In this document: one piece after another, positions 1-10,656 of the stretch
Numbering within the stretch: position 1 is the first letter of the stretch
Layout of the letters: every line of letters begins with the position of its first letter
Assembly (NCBI GenBank): GCA_001598975.1
Contig: BBXU01002199.1
Location: 1-20,143, forward strand
DNA length: 20,143 bases
Direction: 5' to 3'
DNA from: Parachlorella kessleri
Lineage: Eukaryota; Chlorophyta; Trebouxiophyceae; Chlorellales; Chlorellaceae
Position numbers and translations under genes: made by a program
The notes under the pieces: generated by a model
Database searches by the model: none
What the model was told of the DNA's origin: nothing
The model's input: the letters and a program-made list of their open reading frames with translations, nothing else

Positions 1-290
1 GTTAATGAAGGGCGGGGTCAAGGGTGCACCAACCCCCGGCATGGGCCTCCAGCCTGGCATCCCTTTTCGATCTTGCGCAGCTTCAGGGCCGGGGGCGTCT
101 GGGAATGGCATGTGCCTGGGCGGCCTCTCGTACCCTTTGGGCAAGAGCCTTGTGGGCGGAGGTGTGTATTGTAGGCACCAAGCATTGGTATGCCACCCAC
201 CCTGTTTGCTGTGGGATCCCTTGGGCAAGCTGCTCCCTGCACAATCGGACGCTGGCGCAAGCAATGCCAGCGAGTATGTCTGCCTCGCAG
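1..290 (+). other. probable intron of DEG7 upstream of the first recognised exon
   Basis: The DEG7 frame is open here from about position 24 onward, but its translation is rich in Cys and Trp and resembles nothing in the family, so I treat the stretch as intron. Two acceptor-like sites are visible: a pyrimidine-containing tract ending in CAG at 80, and a better-placed CAG at 288-290. Both would enter the same frame at phase 0, so the exon could start at 81 instead of 291. Confidence 0.45.
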
Positions 291-3200
291 CACGACGATG
301 CGCGCCTGGAGGTGGCAACAGCTGCGATGGAGGTCGACCAGGGGGGCCAGGCTGGCGCAGGCGCAGCGCGCACAGCGCCAGGCGCAACCCCCGCTGCTGC
401 TGCTGGCCTGCCCGGAGCCGAGCTTGGGATGGGAGTGGAAGCGCCGGCGGCAGCAGCACCAGCAGCGGCAGCGGCAGTAGCAGAAGGGCCGGTGGCAGCG
501 GGCGGCCCGGCGACGGAAGTCGGGGGTCGCACAGGAGCGGCGGGAGCGGCAGCAGGCAGCACGCCCACGGCAGCGGGCACAGCAGGCCCAGCGTCCTCCA
601 GCCTGGTGCAGTTTGAGGAGCGGCTGCGCTGTGCCCTGGTGATGGTGGATGTTGAGATACCCCTGGTGGCCCTCTCAGACGGCGTCCACTCCAGGTGTGT
701 GAGCAGCGGCAATAGAAGTGAAATTCTGCCTTGGACTAGCGGATGCACTTTAACGGTGGCGAGGCTCTTGCGTGTCTGGGCGGCCCAGTCGTCTGCTCAA
801 ATGTGGGGGCCTGGTCGGTAGGGGAGAGGGCGCAGCAGCTTGGGGGCCAGCCTGCGTACTGGCCTGGCAGCCATGCTATGCCATGAAGTGCAGCTTCCTT
901 CCCCGGCAGGACCCCTTTTTCCCATGTTTTGTTTTTGAGATCTTGCCGGCCGGCTGCATCCCTTGGCGCTTGCAGGGCCTTCACGGGGTGCGGGGTGATC
1001 ATGCATCACAGTGACACCCTAGGCCTGGTGCTGGTAGACAGGAACACAGGCAAGCCGGGGATTCCCAGATAGTGAAGCAAGTAGTGCGTCTGGTGGGAAA
1101 GCTGCAGGCCGAGCGGGATCTTGTTGGGATTCTGCATGGAGGTGACTGCCAGAGCGGGGACCAGACGACAGCGGTCAGGGGATACCCGGGGAGTGGGCCT
1201 GTCGTGCGACCACTCTTGCTGTGAGGCAATGTGCTACATGTTGCCTGGCGGGGCCCTGCCACCCACTCACTCTGACATGCTTGCAACCCATGCATTCGGT
1301 GAACGTCACCCTTGAGAGCTTGCACCGCCAGCCTTGCGCGGTCACTGCTGGCTGGCTGGCTGGCTGGCTGCAGTGTGTGTGGGGCCGGGCGACGTGATGC
1401 TGTCATTTGGCGCCTTCCCCGCGGAGGTGCCGGCCCGCGTGCGCTTCCTGCACCCGCTCCACAACTTTGCCCTGGTCTCCTACGACCCACAGGAGCTCAG
1501 CCTGGAGGTGGGTGGGTGCCCCCCTGTCACTCTCCACCTGGCCACCTGGTGTGAACGGCAGCATAGGTTGAAGTGTGTTGGTGGCAGTGTGTCTAGCCAA
1601 CAGAGGACATGTAGTGTGCTATGTGTTGTCAACCTAGTCTAGTCTAGGCTAACAGCGTACCGCCACCTGGCCATGCTGCTGTGAGTCTCCCAAGTTGGGC
1701 CAAAGAAAAGATAGGATGTACCATGCCCACAAACCACAAGATCCAAGCACTAAATCCTCAATGCAACCTAGTAGTCAAGCTAATTGCATGTTGTTGCTGC
1801 AACTTTTGTGTCCCACCTGCCCATGGGTCCCTCACTGTCATTCGCTGTGTGCTTTTTGTGGAGATGGAGACCCTCCCCAGAACCCTCGCACGTGTCCCGC
1901 AGGCGCGCCGCCTCATCCGCGCGGTTGAGCTGCTGCCGGCGCCGGCGCTCCGCCGGGGCGACAGTGTGGAACTGGTGTGCCTGTCGGCCTCCCTGCGCAT
2001 CCTGCACAGGACCTCCCTGGTCACCAACCCCGCCATGTCGGTCATGGTCCGGGCAGCGGAGGTGCCACGATTCAGGTGGGTTCTGGGTGAGGTCCGTGGC
2101 TGGCACGTTTGCATGGGCTGTGATCAGGGCTACTGGCTGCCTGTGCGACCGTGTGTGGCTGGCAGCAGAGGATGTTAACTCGCAGCCTTGCCTTGACGGC
2201 TCTGCAGGGCGGTGCATGAGGAAGTCATCAAGCTGGATCAGGACTTTGGCACACAGTATGCAGGCAAGACAACACGCCGGCCGGGGCGCTTGCTTGCTCA
2301 GCCATTCGTGCTTTTGATTGTGGCCGATGCGCGGCTATGCCGAGGGTATCTTGGGTGCGACTGCCAATCCGTGCCTGCCTGCCAAGGCCTTAGCATCTGT
2401 GGCCTGTAAGTGCAAAGGTCATGCCCTGGGGTGCAATGGGTAGTGTTGAATTCCGTCCTTGCCTCACAGTGGGTCGCTGTCTGCCTGTCATAGTGGTGTG
2501 CTGCGTCTGCTGCCTGTGTCTGCAGGCGTCCTGACCGACAAGGCGGGCCGCGTGCGAGCGCTGTGGGGCAGCTACTCTGAGCAAGTCGACAAGTCCGAGA
2601 CGGAGTGGACGGCAGGCAAGCAGGCCGGTTGATCTTCCTCATAGGCACACCTAGCACTGAGCCTCATTCTGCTGTCTGGCTTGCTGCCTGGCTGCCAGTC
2701 TGCACGTCGCCTGATGCACTCGTCCTGCAGACACACAGCTGGAAGCAGCCAACGGATCAGCGGCGATTGGCTCTGCTTAGTCGGGGCGCGCGCCGTCATT
2801 CTGGTTGCAGGCCTGCCTGCCTCGGTATTTGCGCCCTGGGTGGAGGCGCTGAAGGCGCTGAAGGCGCTGGATGCGCCCGGTGAGGCGCCGGCGCCCTTGA
2901 GAGTGAGGGTGCTGGACGCAGAGCTGGAGCCACTCCTGCTCTCCAAGGCGGCACAGGTCAGCAGCAGTTCAGTTCTTATCCGGCCCTTAAGTGATTTTAC
3001 GCACGACTACAACCATCACTCTTGATGGTGTGGCCAAGTGCCTACGTGTGCTATGCCCTGTAGCGCATGCTGCCCTTGGAAGCAGGGTCTGGGCGTATTG
3101 AAGCTGCTCAGATTAGCCAGGCAGAGCGGGGTAGTCTCCCACCTGTTGTTTTCTGCTTGGCAGGGAAGGTTGTGGGCTATGTCTGAGTGCCTGCTGGCCT

Positions 3201-5984
3201 TCTTGGAAATCCCCTCTCTTAAATGCATATGCACGTGGGCCGAGGGCTCACTTGTGGGCTGGGGCCACTCTGCTCTGCGAGGGCAACTGCAGGTTGGTCA
3301 TGTGGTAAGGGTGTCCCCCAGTGTTGGTGGGTTGGATAGTAAGGTGGGTGAGTAGGTGACGCTGGCCCGGGTGCCGCACTTGCAGCCTGACTGTGCCGTG
3401 GTTTTTGGGGCCGCTGTGGTCTCACTTCTGTCTGACGCCATGGACAGCGCTGGCCACAGAAGTGCCTTTCGCCATCCATTCACGTGTTTCCTCGCTTGCC
3501 TGGCCGCAGTTTGGGCTGCCCAGCGAGTGGGTCCTGCGCCTGGTAAAGCTGGACCCTGAGAGGCGCCAGGTGCTGCGGGTGCGCAGCTGCACAGCCAACT
3601 CACATGCGCAGCAGGTGAGTGACCGGCCACCTGGCTGGGCTAGATAGGAAGGGTGTCGCGTCCAGGTGCTCCTTCCAAGCTGCTGCCTGTGTTTTTGTTA
3701 CTTCTAGCAGAGCTCAGTAGCTCGTTCGGGGCCTGACTGGCATGCTCAGTTGGCATGCCGCGTATGGAAACGGGCAGCCCGCGCATGAACCTGAGCAGCT
3801 CATAGTTGAGAGGCCTTGTCAAGTATTAGATACATTGTTCCAAGCCGTTATACTACGCCCGCCTTGGTCCATTGCAGGTGCTAAAAGATGGGGACATGGT
3901 TCTGGCGGTGGCCGGCAGGCCCGTCAGCAGCTATGACGATGTGGAGAGGCTCATAGCCGCCTACCACCCGCCACCCTCCCCGACGGGCAACGAGGGTGCT
4001 GGCGTGGCAGCAGCAGCAGCAGCAGCAGGGTGTGCAGCAGGTGCCAATGGCGTGGCGGCGGCAGCTGCTGTGCAGGATGAAGCAGCAGCTACAGCAGTTA
4101 AAGAGCCCAGCGCCAAGCGACAGAAGACCAGCATTGGTACGTCATGGTGGCCTAGTACTGCCCGGTAACGTATGCCCATGCATGCTTCTTCAGATAGTGA
4201 AATGGTGTAGTGCAAGCCCAGGCACAGTGCATCCGCAGCGTAAAGGCCCTCTCTTAACTGCGTCTAAAGGTACGGTACGCAACGGGGAAGCTGCTGATAT
4301 GCTGGGCAACAGTGTCCGCACCCTTCCCAGCGAAAAGCATGCCCAGGGTGAAATGCATGCCTCCCAGCCAACTCCCCAGTGCTTTCGTCACACAGCCAAC
4401 CACCCCTTGGTGCCGTGCCCAGCAGGTGCCAAGGCAGCAGCAGTCACTGGCAATGGCAGCAGCAACGGCAGCATGTCGGCCGGGGTGGAGGTCCCGCTGA
4501 CTATTTTCCGAGGTGGGGAGGTGCTAGAGGCGAGGGTGCGGCTGGGGCTGGAGGACGGGCTGGGCACCGACCGGCTGGTGCAGTGGTGCGGCGCGCAGCT
4601 GCAGGCACGTGCTAGTCCAAGATGTTGATCAGTGAGGCCCTGTGCTCAGTGTGTCGAATGGCGTGGGCCCCTGAGAACGATACGGCTGTGGCAAGTGCTG
4701 CCGCCTGAAGGGGCTGGTGGGGACTGCTCTTGGGTTTACTTGGAGAGATACCGCCCTGACTGTGCTAGGGGATTGCCTGTGTCATGGGCGCCGGGGCTTT
4801 CTGCGCTGCAGCGACACACACACTGTTTGCGTACGGGAGGTCGTGGGGCCTGCCTGCTTGCGGCGGGTGTCAGGAGGCCACAGCAACAAGAGAGAAGCCA
4901 AGCGCGCTGGCCGCACGGTGCCCGAAGATTCCCGTAGGTCCTGCAGGGACCCATTGTGCGGCGCTGTGGTGCCTGCAGTACCCCCACCCACTCCACCGCG
5001 CTGTGGTGCCTGTAGTACCCCCACCCACTCTACTGCGCTGTGGTGCCTGCAGTACCCCCACCGCGCTGTGCGTGCCAAGGGCTACCTACCAGCAAACCAC
5101 GGTGTGTACATATCCCGCTGGCACCACGGCTCCCCGGCCCACAGATACGCCCTCTTTGCGCTGCACTGGATCACAGGTGGGTAATGTTTCAGGTTGAGTG
5201 ACTTTGTGTTGTCATGGCGGTTGGTCAATGTAAGATGCTGTGCGGGGGGGCTGCTGTCTTCTAGTGGAGCATCCAGCAGGGCATTGGGTGCTTGCCCAGT
5301 TGGCTCATGCTTTTGTGCCTGACGGCTGGCTGTCAAAGCGCTGCCTGATGCTTGGCACTCTATACTTCAACAGCTGCCACACCCAGTGCTGCCCATGCCG
5401 GCACACTTTACCTCACTAGCCGCCGCTACTCATCTGTGCCACTGCCGCAGAGGTCAACGGTGAGCCCACACCTGATATTGACACATTTCTGCGGCTCGTG
5501 AAAGGCCTCCCCGACGGCGCGGACGTGCGAGTCCGGGTGGAGCACTTTGAGACGACTCGCAGCAAGGTGGGCCGGGGGCGAGCCAGCCGAGGTGCATGGG
5601 CGGCGTGGAATGCGTGCATTATGCGCCTGTGGGTTTGTTTGTCTTGCAGTATACCATGGACAACCTCATGGGTCGTCGCGCCTTGGTTCTGTGGATATGT
5701 GGATAACAGTAGAGGGAGAGCTTGGCATGAACTGGGGAATGCCTGGAAGGTGTATCGGCCGAGGCTGGTAGCAGCAGGAGGCATCGTGTACAAGGCTTTG
5801 CTAAGATTGAACCTGCTGTGTGGCCAGGCTCTGTTTTTTCTTGACACCTTGGTGTGTTCCCACCCTCACCCCCACCCTGCAACTCCAGGTACTCACGCTG
5901 AAAACCGACAATCGTTACTGGCCGGCATGGGAGCTGCAGCTCGACCCCCGCACCGCCCAGTGGACCCGCCTACCCATTCAGTAA
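291..5984 (+). CDS. DEG7: DEG7/DEGP7-like HtrA-family protease, C-terminal part (5' end outside window)
   Basis: Exons: 291-694, 976-1049, 1374-1507, 1903-2075, 2208-2263, 2526-2615, 2811-2956, 3510-3614, 3878-4136, 4426-4604, 5053-5176, 5451-5566, 5889-5984 (TAA). Joined, they encode 651 residues in one frame. An Ala/Gly-rich linker (about residues 1-100) leads into the second, degenerate trypsin-like domain (about 105-310), then PDZ-type segments: GDMVLAVAGRPV near 3890, HGVYISRWHHGSPAHRY near 5100, VNGEPTPDID near 5453. The C-terminus VLTLKTDNRYWPAWEL matches the plant DEG7 end. The catalytic triad is not preserved: DRNTV stands where active copies have NRHVV, HNFA replaces HDFG, and FGTQYAG replaces the GSSG serine loop. 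Plant DEG7 (about 1,100 aa) is reported as a stromal, thylakoid-associated protease that helps remove photodamaged D1; its active domain would lie upstream of this window. Four introns use GC donors. Identity is strong; the first exon boundary is uncertain. Confidence 0.9.
1050..1373 (+). other. GC-AG intron in DEG7
   Basis: The donor is ACAG|GCAAGC after the DRNT codons. The exon frame meets TAG before any GT occurs, so a canonical donor would delete conserved residues. The acceptor CAG at 1371-1373 restores phase 1 into VCVGPGDVMLSFGAFP. Confidence 0.8.
1348..1370 (+). repeat. (CTGG)n microsatellite abutting a 3' splice site
   Basis: Almost six copies of CTGG fill the position of the polypyrimidine tract, directly before the CAG acceptor at 1371-1373 of a DEG7 intron. 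Confidence 0.85.
2264..2525 (+). other. GC-AG intron in DEG7
   Basis: The donor is GCAG|GCAAGA after QYA. The first downstream GT (about 2308) would give phase 0, but the next conserved exon (VLTDKAGRVRALWGSYSEQ) needs phase 1, so the GC donor is required. Confidence 0.8.
2616..2810 (+). other. probable GC-AG intron in DEG7 (GT alternative 12 nt downstream)
   Basis: The donor GGCAG|GCAAGC gives phase 1 into GLPASVFAPWVEALK. A weak GT donor at 2628 has the same phase and would add four residues, so the choice rests on the much better AG|GCAAG context. Confidence 0.55.
4007..4028 (+). repeat. (GCA)7 microsatellite coding for poly-alanine
   Basis: Seven GCA triplets lie in the DEG7 exon 3878-4136 and encode alanines in the insertion that splits a PDZ-type domain. 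The exon stays in frame. Confidence 0.9.
4605..5052 (+). other. GC-AG intron in DEG7 with repeated acceptors
   Basis: The donor CAG|GCACGT follows WCGAQLQ at phase 0, and the acceptor CAG at 5050-5052 opens YPHRAVRAKGYLP. The junction reproduces the family sequence without gap. The GT at 4609 would change the phase and break the downstream frame. Confidence 0.75.
4961..5070 (+). repeat. 37-bp tandem repeat carrying three copies of a 3' splice site
   Basis: Unit 1 is 4961-4997, unit 2 is 4998-5034, unit 3 is a 28-nt partial copy at 5035-5062, followed by the first eight bases of another at 5063-5070. Units start GCGCTGTGGTGCCTG and contain CAG, TAG and CAG acceptors respectively, each followed by TACCCCCAC. 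Only the third acceptor puts the DEG7 exon in its conserved frame. Confidence 0.9.
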
Positions 5985-6684
5985 ATGCGGGGACCCGCCA
6001 AACTGCTGACTCCCCCCTTTGTGTCAAGTACAATTCTTCTCAAATGCGAGGACAGCGTATTCTTTGCTCTTTTCGGAGCTATTCCAGCAGGGCTCACAGT
6101 TTTGCTGCAGACTTCTTCTTACCTTGCCCTCTACCGAATCTACTGTCTTGCTGCATGGGAGCTGTCGGCAGGAGTAATACATTGGACTCAGCACACTGCA
6201 GCCATGACAGTAGCATTGTCTATATGTACTTCTGCCAGCTGGGCCACTCTGGGCATGCAGTTATTGCAGTTTTAAGTTGGTACTAGACTGGGATGAGCAG
6301 GTGCTACTGAATGGGAGCACTTTTCTGCTGTGACGTACTGTAAAGAGCATGCGGGGTCTGTTGGTGCATATGTGCAGAAGGGCGTTGTGACTGCACGATG
6401 GCCTGGTGCATGCTTGGTAACGAGTGCTGACTAGGCAGGAGGGCGCAAAGGTTATGTCAACATAGTGCAAGAATCCTTCCCACTATTTCAGCCTGGGCAG
6501 CTTGCAGGTTGTGGTACGTAAAAGCTGGGAGTGTTTTAACGCTCATTTTGGCAAGGGTTCGAACTGATTGGACGCACTACTGGACACACCCCTTGCCGTG
6601 GATCTTTCAGCATTCCTGCCAGTGATCTCTCGACAGCGTTGAAGCTTCTTCGTGCCGACCACCCTAAGATACGAGATCACAACA
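5985..6684 (+). other. DEG7 3' UTR, intergenic DNA and SCCPDH-like 5' region
   Basis: No exon with family similarity was found here. The TGTAA at 6339-6343 probably ends DEG7 transcripts about 355 nt after the stop. The rest should hold the promoter and 5' UTR of the next gene. I see no clear TATA box. Confidence 0.6.
6339..6343 (+). terminator. candidate polyadenylation signal TGTAA for DEG7
   Basis: TGTAA is the usual chlorophyte polyadenylation element. It lies about 355 nt after the DEG7 stop and before the next start codon. Confidence 0.5.
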
Positions 6685-9600
6685 ATGGCGGCGAACACAT
6701 CTGCCCGGACGTTTGATATAGTGGTCTTTGGTGCGACCGGCTTCACTGGCAAGAAGATAGTGCAGGAGATTGTCGACTGTGGCTTCAAAGGGTGGGTACA
6801 CAGTGGCCTGGGAGAGCAACCTTACAGGAGAGCGACCAGCAGTGCTGCCTGCCACTAATCCTGCTTGCTGGCTTCCGTGTTCCCTGGAGAAGTGCTAGAG
6901 CCATTAGCAGATCGTCTAGAGGTCCTGGTGTAGGGCGGTGTTAGGTCGCCTTGCCAATTCCACCATCCTGGTGAGGCAGCGCACCTCCGGCCGAGTTATG
7001 CAGGACCTATGCTCTTGCCGGGCGTGACCGCGTGAAGCTTGAGCGGCTGGCAGCGCATGTGAGCTCTCTGGACAAGCCAGGCATCATTGTGGCGGATGTG
7101 AGCAGGCCGGACAGCCTGGATGTCATGGCCAAAGCAGCCAAAATCGTTATCAGCGCCGTGGGACCCTTCCGGTGAGACCTGAGGTGGCATTGCTTTGCAC
7201 TTGTGGCAGTCGTGCCCCCCCTTGGGGAGGTAGAGGCCATAGCCTGCCATGTACATTTGGTTGCTGCAAGTCCCACCCTCGTCGCTAGCAGGCAGCCGGC
7301 TCGCTGCATACCGACTCCCTCCATGTCTGTGCACTCAAGGGCAGGCACACTGGCGTACATTTGAGTTGCCGCCTTGCTGCCCGCCTGCGTGTGCTGGCAG
7401 GTACTGGGGCGAGCCGGTTTTCAAGGCCTGCGTGGAGAACGGCACACACTACCTGGACATCTGCGGCGAGCCGGAGTTTATTGAGCGCATGGAGTTTGAG
7501 TACTCTGACAAGGCCCGCCAGACGGGCAGCCTGGCCGCCTCCGCTGCTGGCTTTGACAGCGTGCCTGCTGACATGGCTGTGCTGGTGAGCTGGAGCGGAG
7601 TGCATGGCTTCATGGGGACTGGGGTGGTGGGCAGTGCGATTTCGAGACTTCGACTGTTGCTATCTTCCTCAAGGTGGTCCTTGAGAGGCAGCAAGGGGTC
7701 GCGCTTAGTGATAACAGGGGTTAGTGAACATGCCAAGTCTGCCTTTTGCAGCACTGTGGTGGTTGCCAAGGTAGGGTCCCCCATCCATGCTACTTTGCTG
7801 CCACACCTGCCGCACGCTTCCCTCTCTCTCATCAGTGTCTTACTGCGATGGACACTGGATCTGCACGGGCATGCTTACCTCCAGCCTCCTAAAAGGGCTA
7901 TAGCCAGTGCAGTGCGCGGCCATCTGCTTAGAGCTTGCTTAATCCCTTTCATTCTAGCTTGTTCCTCGCAGCCTCTTTGATGAAGCCAATAAGCTCGACC
8001 CTGTGGTCGTCCTGCCGTGCACTGCAGTACACCATGTCGCTCTTCAAGCCGCCCGCCCGCTGCACCCTGGTCGAGACCTTCCTCACCATCCGCGGCGGCG
8101 CCAGCGGCTTCAAGGGCCACTACCCCACCTGGGAGTCGGCCGTCCAGGGCTTTGGCTCTGCGGGCGAGCTGGGCGCGCTGCGCAAGAAGGTGGCTGCTAC
8201 CAGGGGTCGCATGGAGCTGAAGGTGCCGGGTCCCAAGCCCAAGCGACAGACGGGGCCGGCGTTTGACAAGAGAGTTGGCGCCTGGACGCTGCCATTCATG
8301 GGTGAGTGGGTCAGCCAGACGGGCAGGATATATGGGCTATCTGGCTGCCTAGCTGAGCATTTGCTGGTTTGCAGTTTGGCCAGTTTAGCCAGCCAGTCCA
8401 GCGGGGGCTCTCATGGCAAAAAGCGGTTTTGCAGCCAAGCATCTGGTAGGGGCCAGGCAGGCTATCGACCGGTTTGCTGCTGGAGGTGGTTGCGGAGGAT
8501 CATTAATCCCTAACAAAGCCATTGCAGTGGCCAGGCATCCTAGACGCCTGCCAGAGGCAAGGAGGCCTTGCTTGGGGTACAGGTAGCCAGTGTGTGTGGC
8601 TAGCGACCTCCCCGGCGCAGGTGCTGACGCGTCGGTGGTCCGCCGAACCATGGCAGCGCTGGCCGCGGCCGGCCAGCCGGTGGCCCACCACAGCATGTCC
8701 TTCACCCTGCCGTCCGGCTACTATAAGAACCTGTGAGTGCAAAGTGTTCGTGGGTGGTTGTCCGCTGTTTCTAGCCCTTGACCGCTGTGTGGGCTGTTGA
8801 CAGAGGTTCTGTGTGCAAGAGCTGCCTAGCTGCTGCGTGTTCTGCTTTTGGGCTGCTGCTGCATCCGACTTGCTGCTCGCCATTGGTTCCCAAATGCCAC
8901 ACGCCGGTCCGGTTTGCTGGCCGCAGGTTCCTGTTGTTTGGCAGCATCATGCAGTGGCTGGCGCAGCGGCCCTGGGGCAGGCAGCTGTTGCTGGCAGCGC
9001 CGGGGCTGTTCAGTTACGGGATGTTCACACATGCCGGGCCCAGCGAGCAGCAAATGAGGGACACCGTATTCTACATGACCAATGTTGGTCATGGATTCAG
9101 CCAAGGTAAAGTGCCAATGCGTTTGCGCATGGGCGGAGGCTAGCAAGATGCAAGCGGGTGTGAAGGGCAACCTGCTGCCTCACAAGCTGCCCCTTTGCCA
9201 TGCCAGAAGCTCCCTTTAACAAAGCCAAGAAACTAAACCGTGGTGCCGCTTTGGTGCGCAGGCTCCCCATCCACCCCCGGTGAGAAGCCAGATGTGGAAA
9301 TTGTGACGAGAGTGAGCGGGCCGGAGCCAGGCTACCTGGCCTGCAGCATCTTCATAGTGCAGGTGATTGTCGCTACCCACCTACCTACAGCTCTTGTTGC
9401 CTGCTAGTTGTTGTTCATAGGTGGCATTATGCGCGTGACAGTGACTAATCTGGGAGATGGAGCCACTGGTACACAGGTGTGGCAGTATGACGTGATAATT
9501 TTTGCTGGATCAGTCGCACAGACTGTTGTGACATTGACTGGGTGTGTGGATGTTTGTGTCTGCTAGCCCTGTGCCTGTCCCATCCTGAGAAACTCATACT

Positions 9601-9761
9601 GCGTGCAGGCAGCCATCACTTTGCTGGAGGAACGGGATAAGATTGATGCGCCAGGAGGCGTGTTCACTGCCGGGGCCCTTCTGCGCAGCACCACATATAT
9701 TGACCGCTTGCAGTCCCGCGGCATCAAATTTGAACAGGTCAGCAGTGCAAAGGTTTACTGA
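6685..9761 (+). CDS. SCCPDH: SCCPDH-like (saccharopine dehydrogenase-like) oxidoreductase, complete
   Basis: Exons: 6685-6791, 7004-7171, 7401-7584, 8028-8301, 8621-8732, 8927-9105, 9262-9362, 9609-9761 (TGA). They encode 425 aa, close to animal SCCPDH (429 aa), and all phases agree. ATG 6685 is the first in-frame ATG and lies just before the Rossmann strand FDIVVFGATGFTGKK, whose glycine-rich nucleotide-binding loop GATGFTG spans residues 16-22. Other family landmarks are YALAGRDRVKLERL, AVGPFRYWGEPVFKACVENG, HYLDICGEPEF, AGFDSVPADMAVL, PFMGADASVVRRT, and the C-terminal GGVFTAGALLRST. Residues about 282-312 are hydrophobic and could associate with membrane, as in the animal protein, which is found on lipid droplets. 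Despite the family name, true saccharopine dehydrogenase activity is not expected; the substrate is unknown. The last exon reads through a GT-like site at 9737 to the stop, giving a normal family C-terminus. Confidence 0.92.
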
Positions 9762-9841
9762 TCATGGAACTGGGTTACCCTGCTTGGCTTTAGTTAGCCT
9801 GCCTTGAATGGGGTTGCACTGCTAACCCCCAACGCCCTTGT

Positions 9842-9846
9842 TGTAA
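9842..9846 (+). terminator. candidate polyadenylation signal TGTAA for the SCCPDH-like gene
   Basis: The element lies 80 nt after the stop codon, a plausible distance for a green-algal 3' UTR. Confidence 0.6.
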
Positions 9847-10079
9847 ATGTGTGATCGTAAATGGTTGGTGCCTGTGTTGATCATCCGTCTCCTAGGGAAC
9901 TACGCCAGGCACAGTGTTATTGAACTATCCAGAGAGCAGGGGTTACAGAGCCATTATCAGGAGACATCTAACCGCCACCAGATGGAAATGCAAGTGACAG
10001 GGGTGGGTCAGACAGCAGGGTGCCGGTGCCAGCTGCGTTAGTGAGCAGGCATTAGAAGGGGGAAACAAGCTGCAAGCAG

Positions 10080-10109
10080 AGAGGCAGTAACAACCACAGA
10101 GGCAGTAAC
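10080..10109 (+). repeat. 12-nt direct repeat (AGAGGCAGTAAC), period 18
   Basis: Two exact copies at 10080-10091 and 10098-10109 in the non-coding stretch upstream of the first phosphofructokinase. No function is evident. Confidence 0.7.
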
Positions 10110-10656
10110 CACCAAATTTGTCTACCGTTGGAGTAGACACAGGAGATGCCCCGAGAGAATGAGTCAGAGGGCGCACCCGCGGAAGGCCTTCCTCCAGATT
10201 GCCAACAGTAAACTGCTACAACTGTTGCGGAATACGATCTTGTATCAGATGACGACGAGCATACGATCCGCAGCTGGAGTTTGAGCCTGCACGTTAACCC
10301 TGGCTAGCCAGGCACTCCTCCTGGTTCGACCAAGCACCAGTCTTGCGCAGCTAGGTAGGTCGCAAAACTTGTCACGCTGGGCAGACGACATTCACATGTC
10401 CAAGTAGGGTTCTTCAGGGGAGGTGTATGGGGGTGGGGAAAGTTTGCTGTACAGCATGACAGTGTGGCGACCTGTTCAGGTTCTGATCAGTCTTCCAAGC
10501 ACCTACATGGGAGCACAGTGGGAACGGCCCTTCGGCTTTGGTATTAAGCCCACTGTTTCTGAGGATGGTGCAGGGAACTCAAAGACAGGAGCGAGGTACG
10601 GCCAAAGCTCCTGGGTTTTACAGAGGCAGTGAGAGCACGTAGGGAGCCAGACTGTC

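Larger units (their letters stand above)
9762..10656 (+). other. SCCPDH-like 3' UTR, intergenic DNA and 5' region of the first phosphofructokinase
   Basis: No exon was recognised. The TGTAA at 9842-9846 probably ends the upstream transcript. A 12-nt direct repeat is present at 10080-10091 and 10098-10109. Small open frames at 9847-10041 and 10423-10632 have no family features. The frame at 10423-10632 is in register with the next gene but ends in TGA before its ATG, so it could only contribute through an unrecognised intron. Confidence 0.6.

Noticed and set aside
83..748. Long minus-strand open frame of 221 codons
   Set aside because: It is the complement of the Ala/Gly-rich GC-biased DEG7 linker exon, with no family features of its own.
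5648..5708. Possible extra DEG7 exon after a CAG acceptor (YTMDNLMGRRAL...)
   Set aside because: It soon meets TAA, and the family sequence joins the exon ending at 5566 directly to the one starting at 5889.
7972..8027. Strong acceptor before the SCCPDH-like exon starting at 8028
   Set aside because: Entering at this site at phase 0 gives an early stop or the wrong frame, while 8028 continues the family sequence without gap.
10260..10345. tRNA-like GGTTCGACC near 10323
   Set aside because: The flanking bases do not pair as a T-arm and no acceptor stem or anticodon arm can be drawn. The similar GGTTCGAAC at 6556 fails in the same way.
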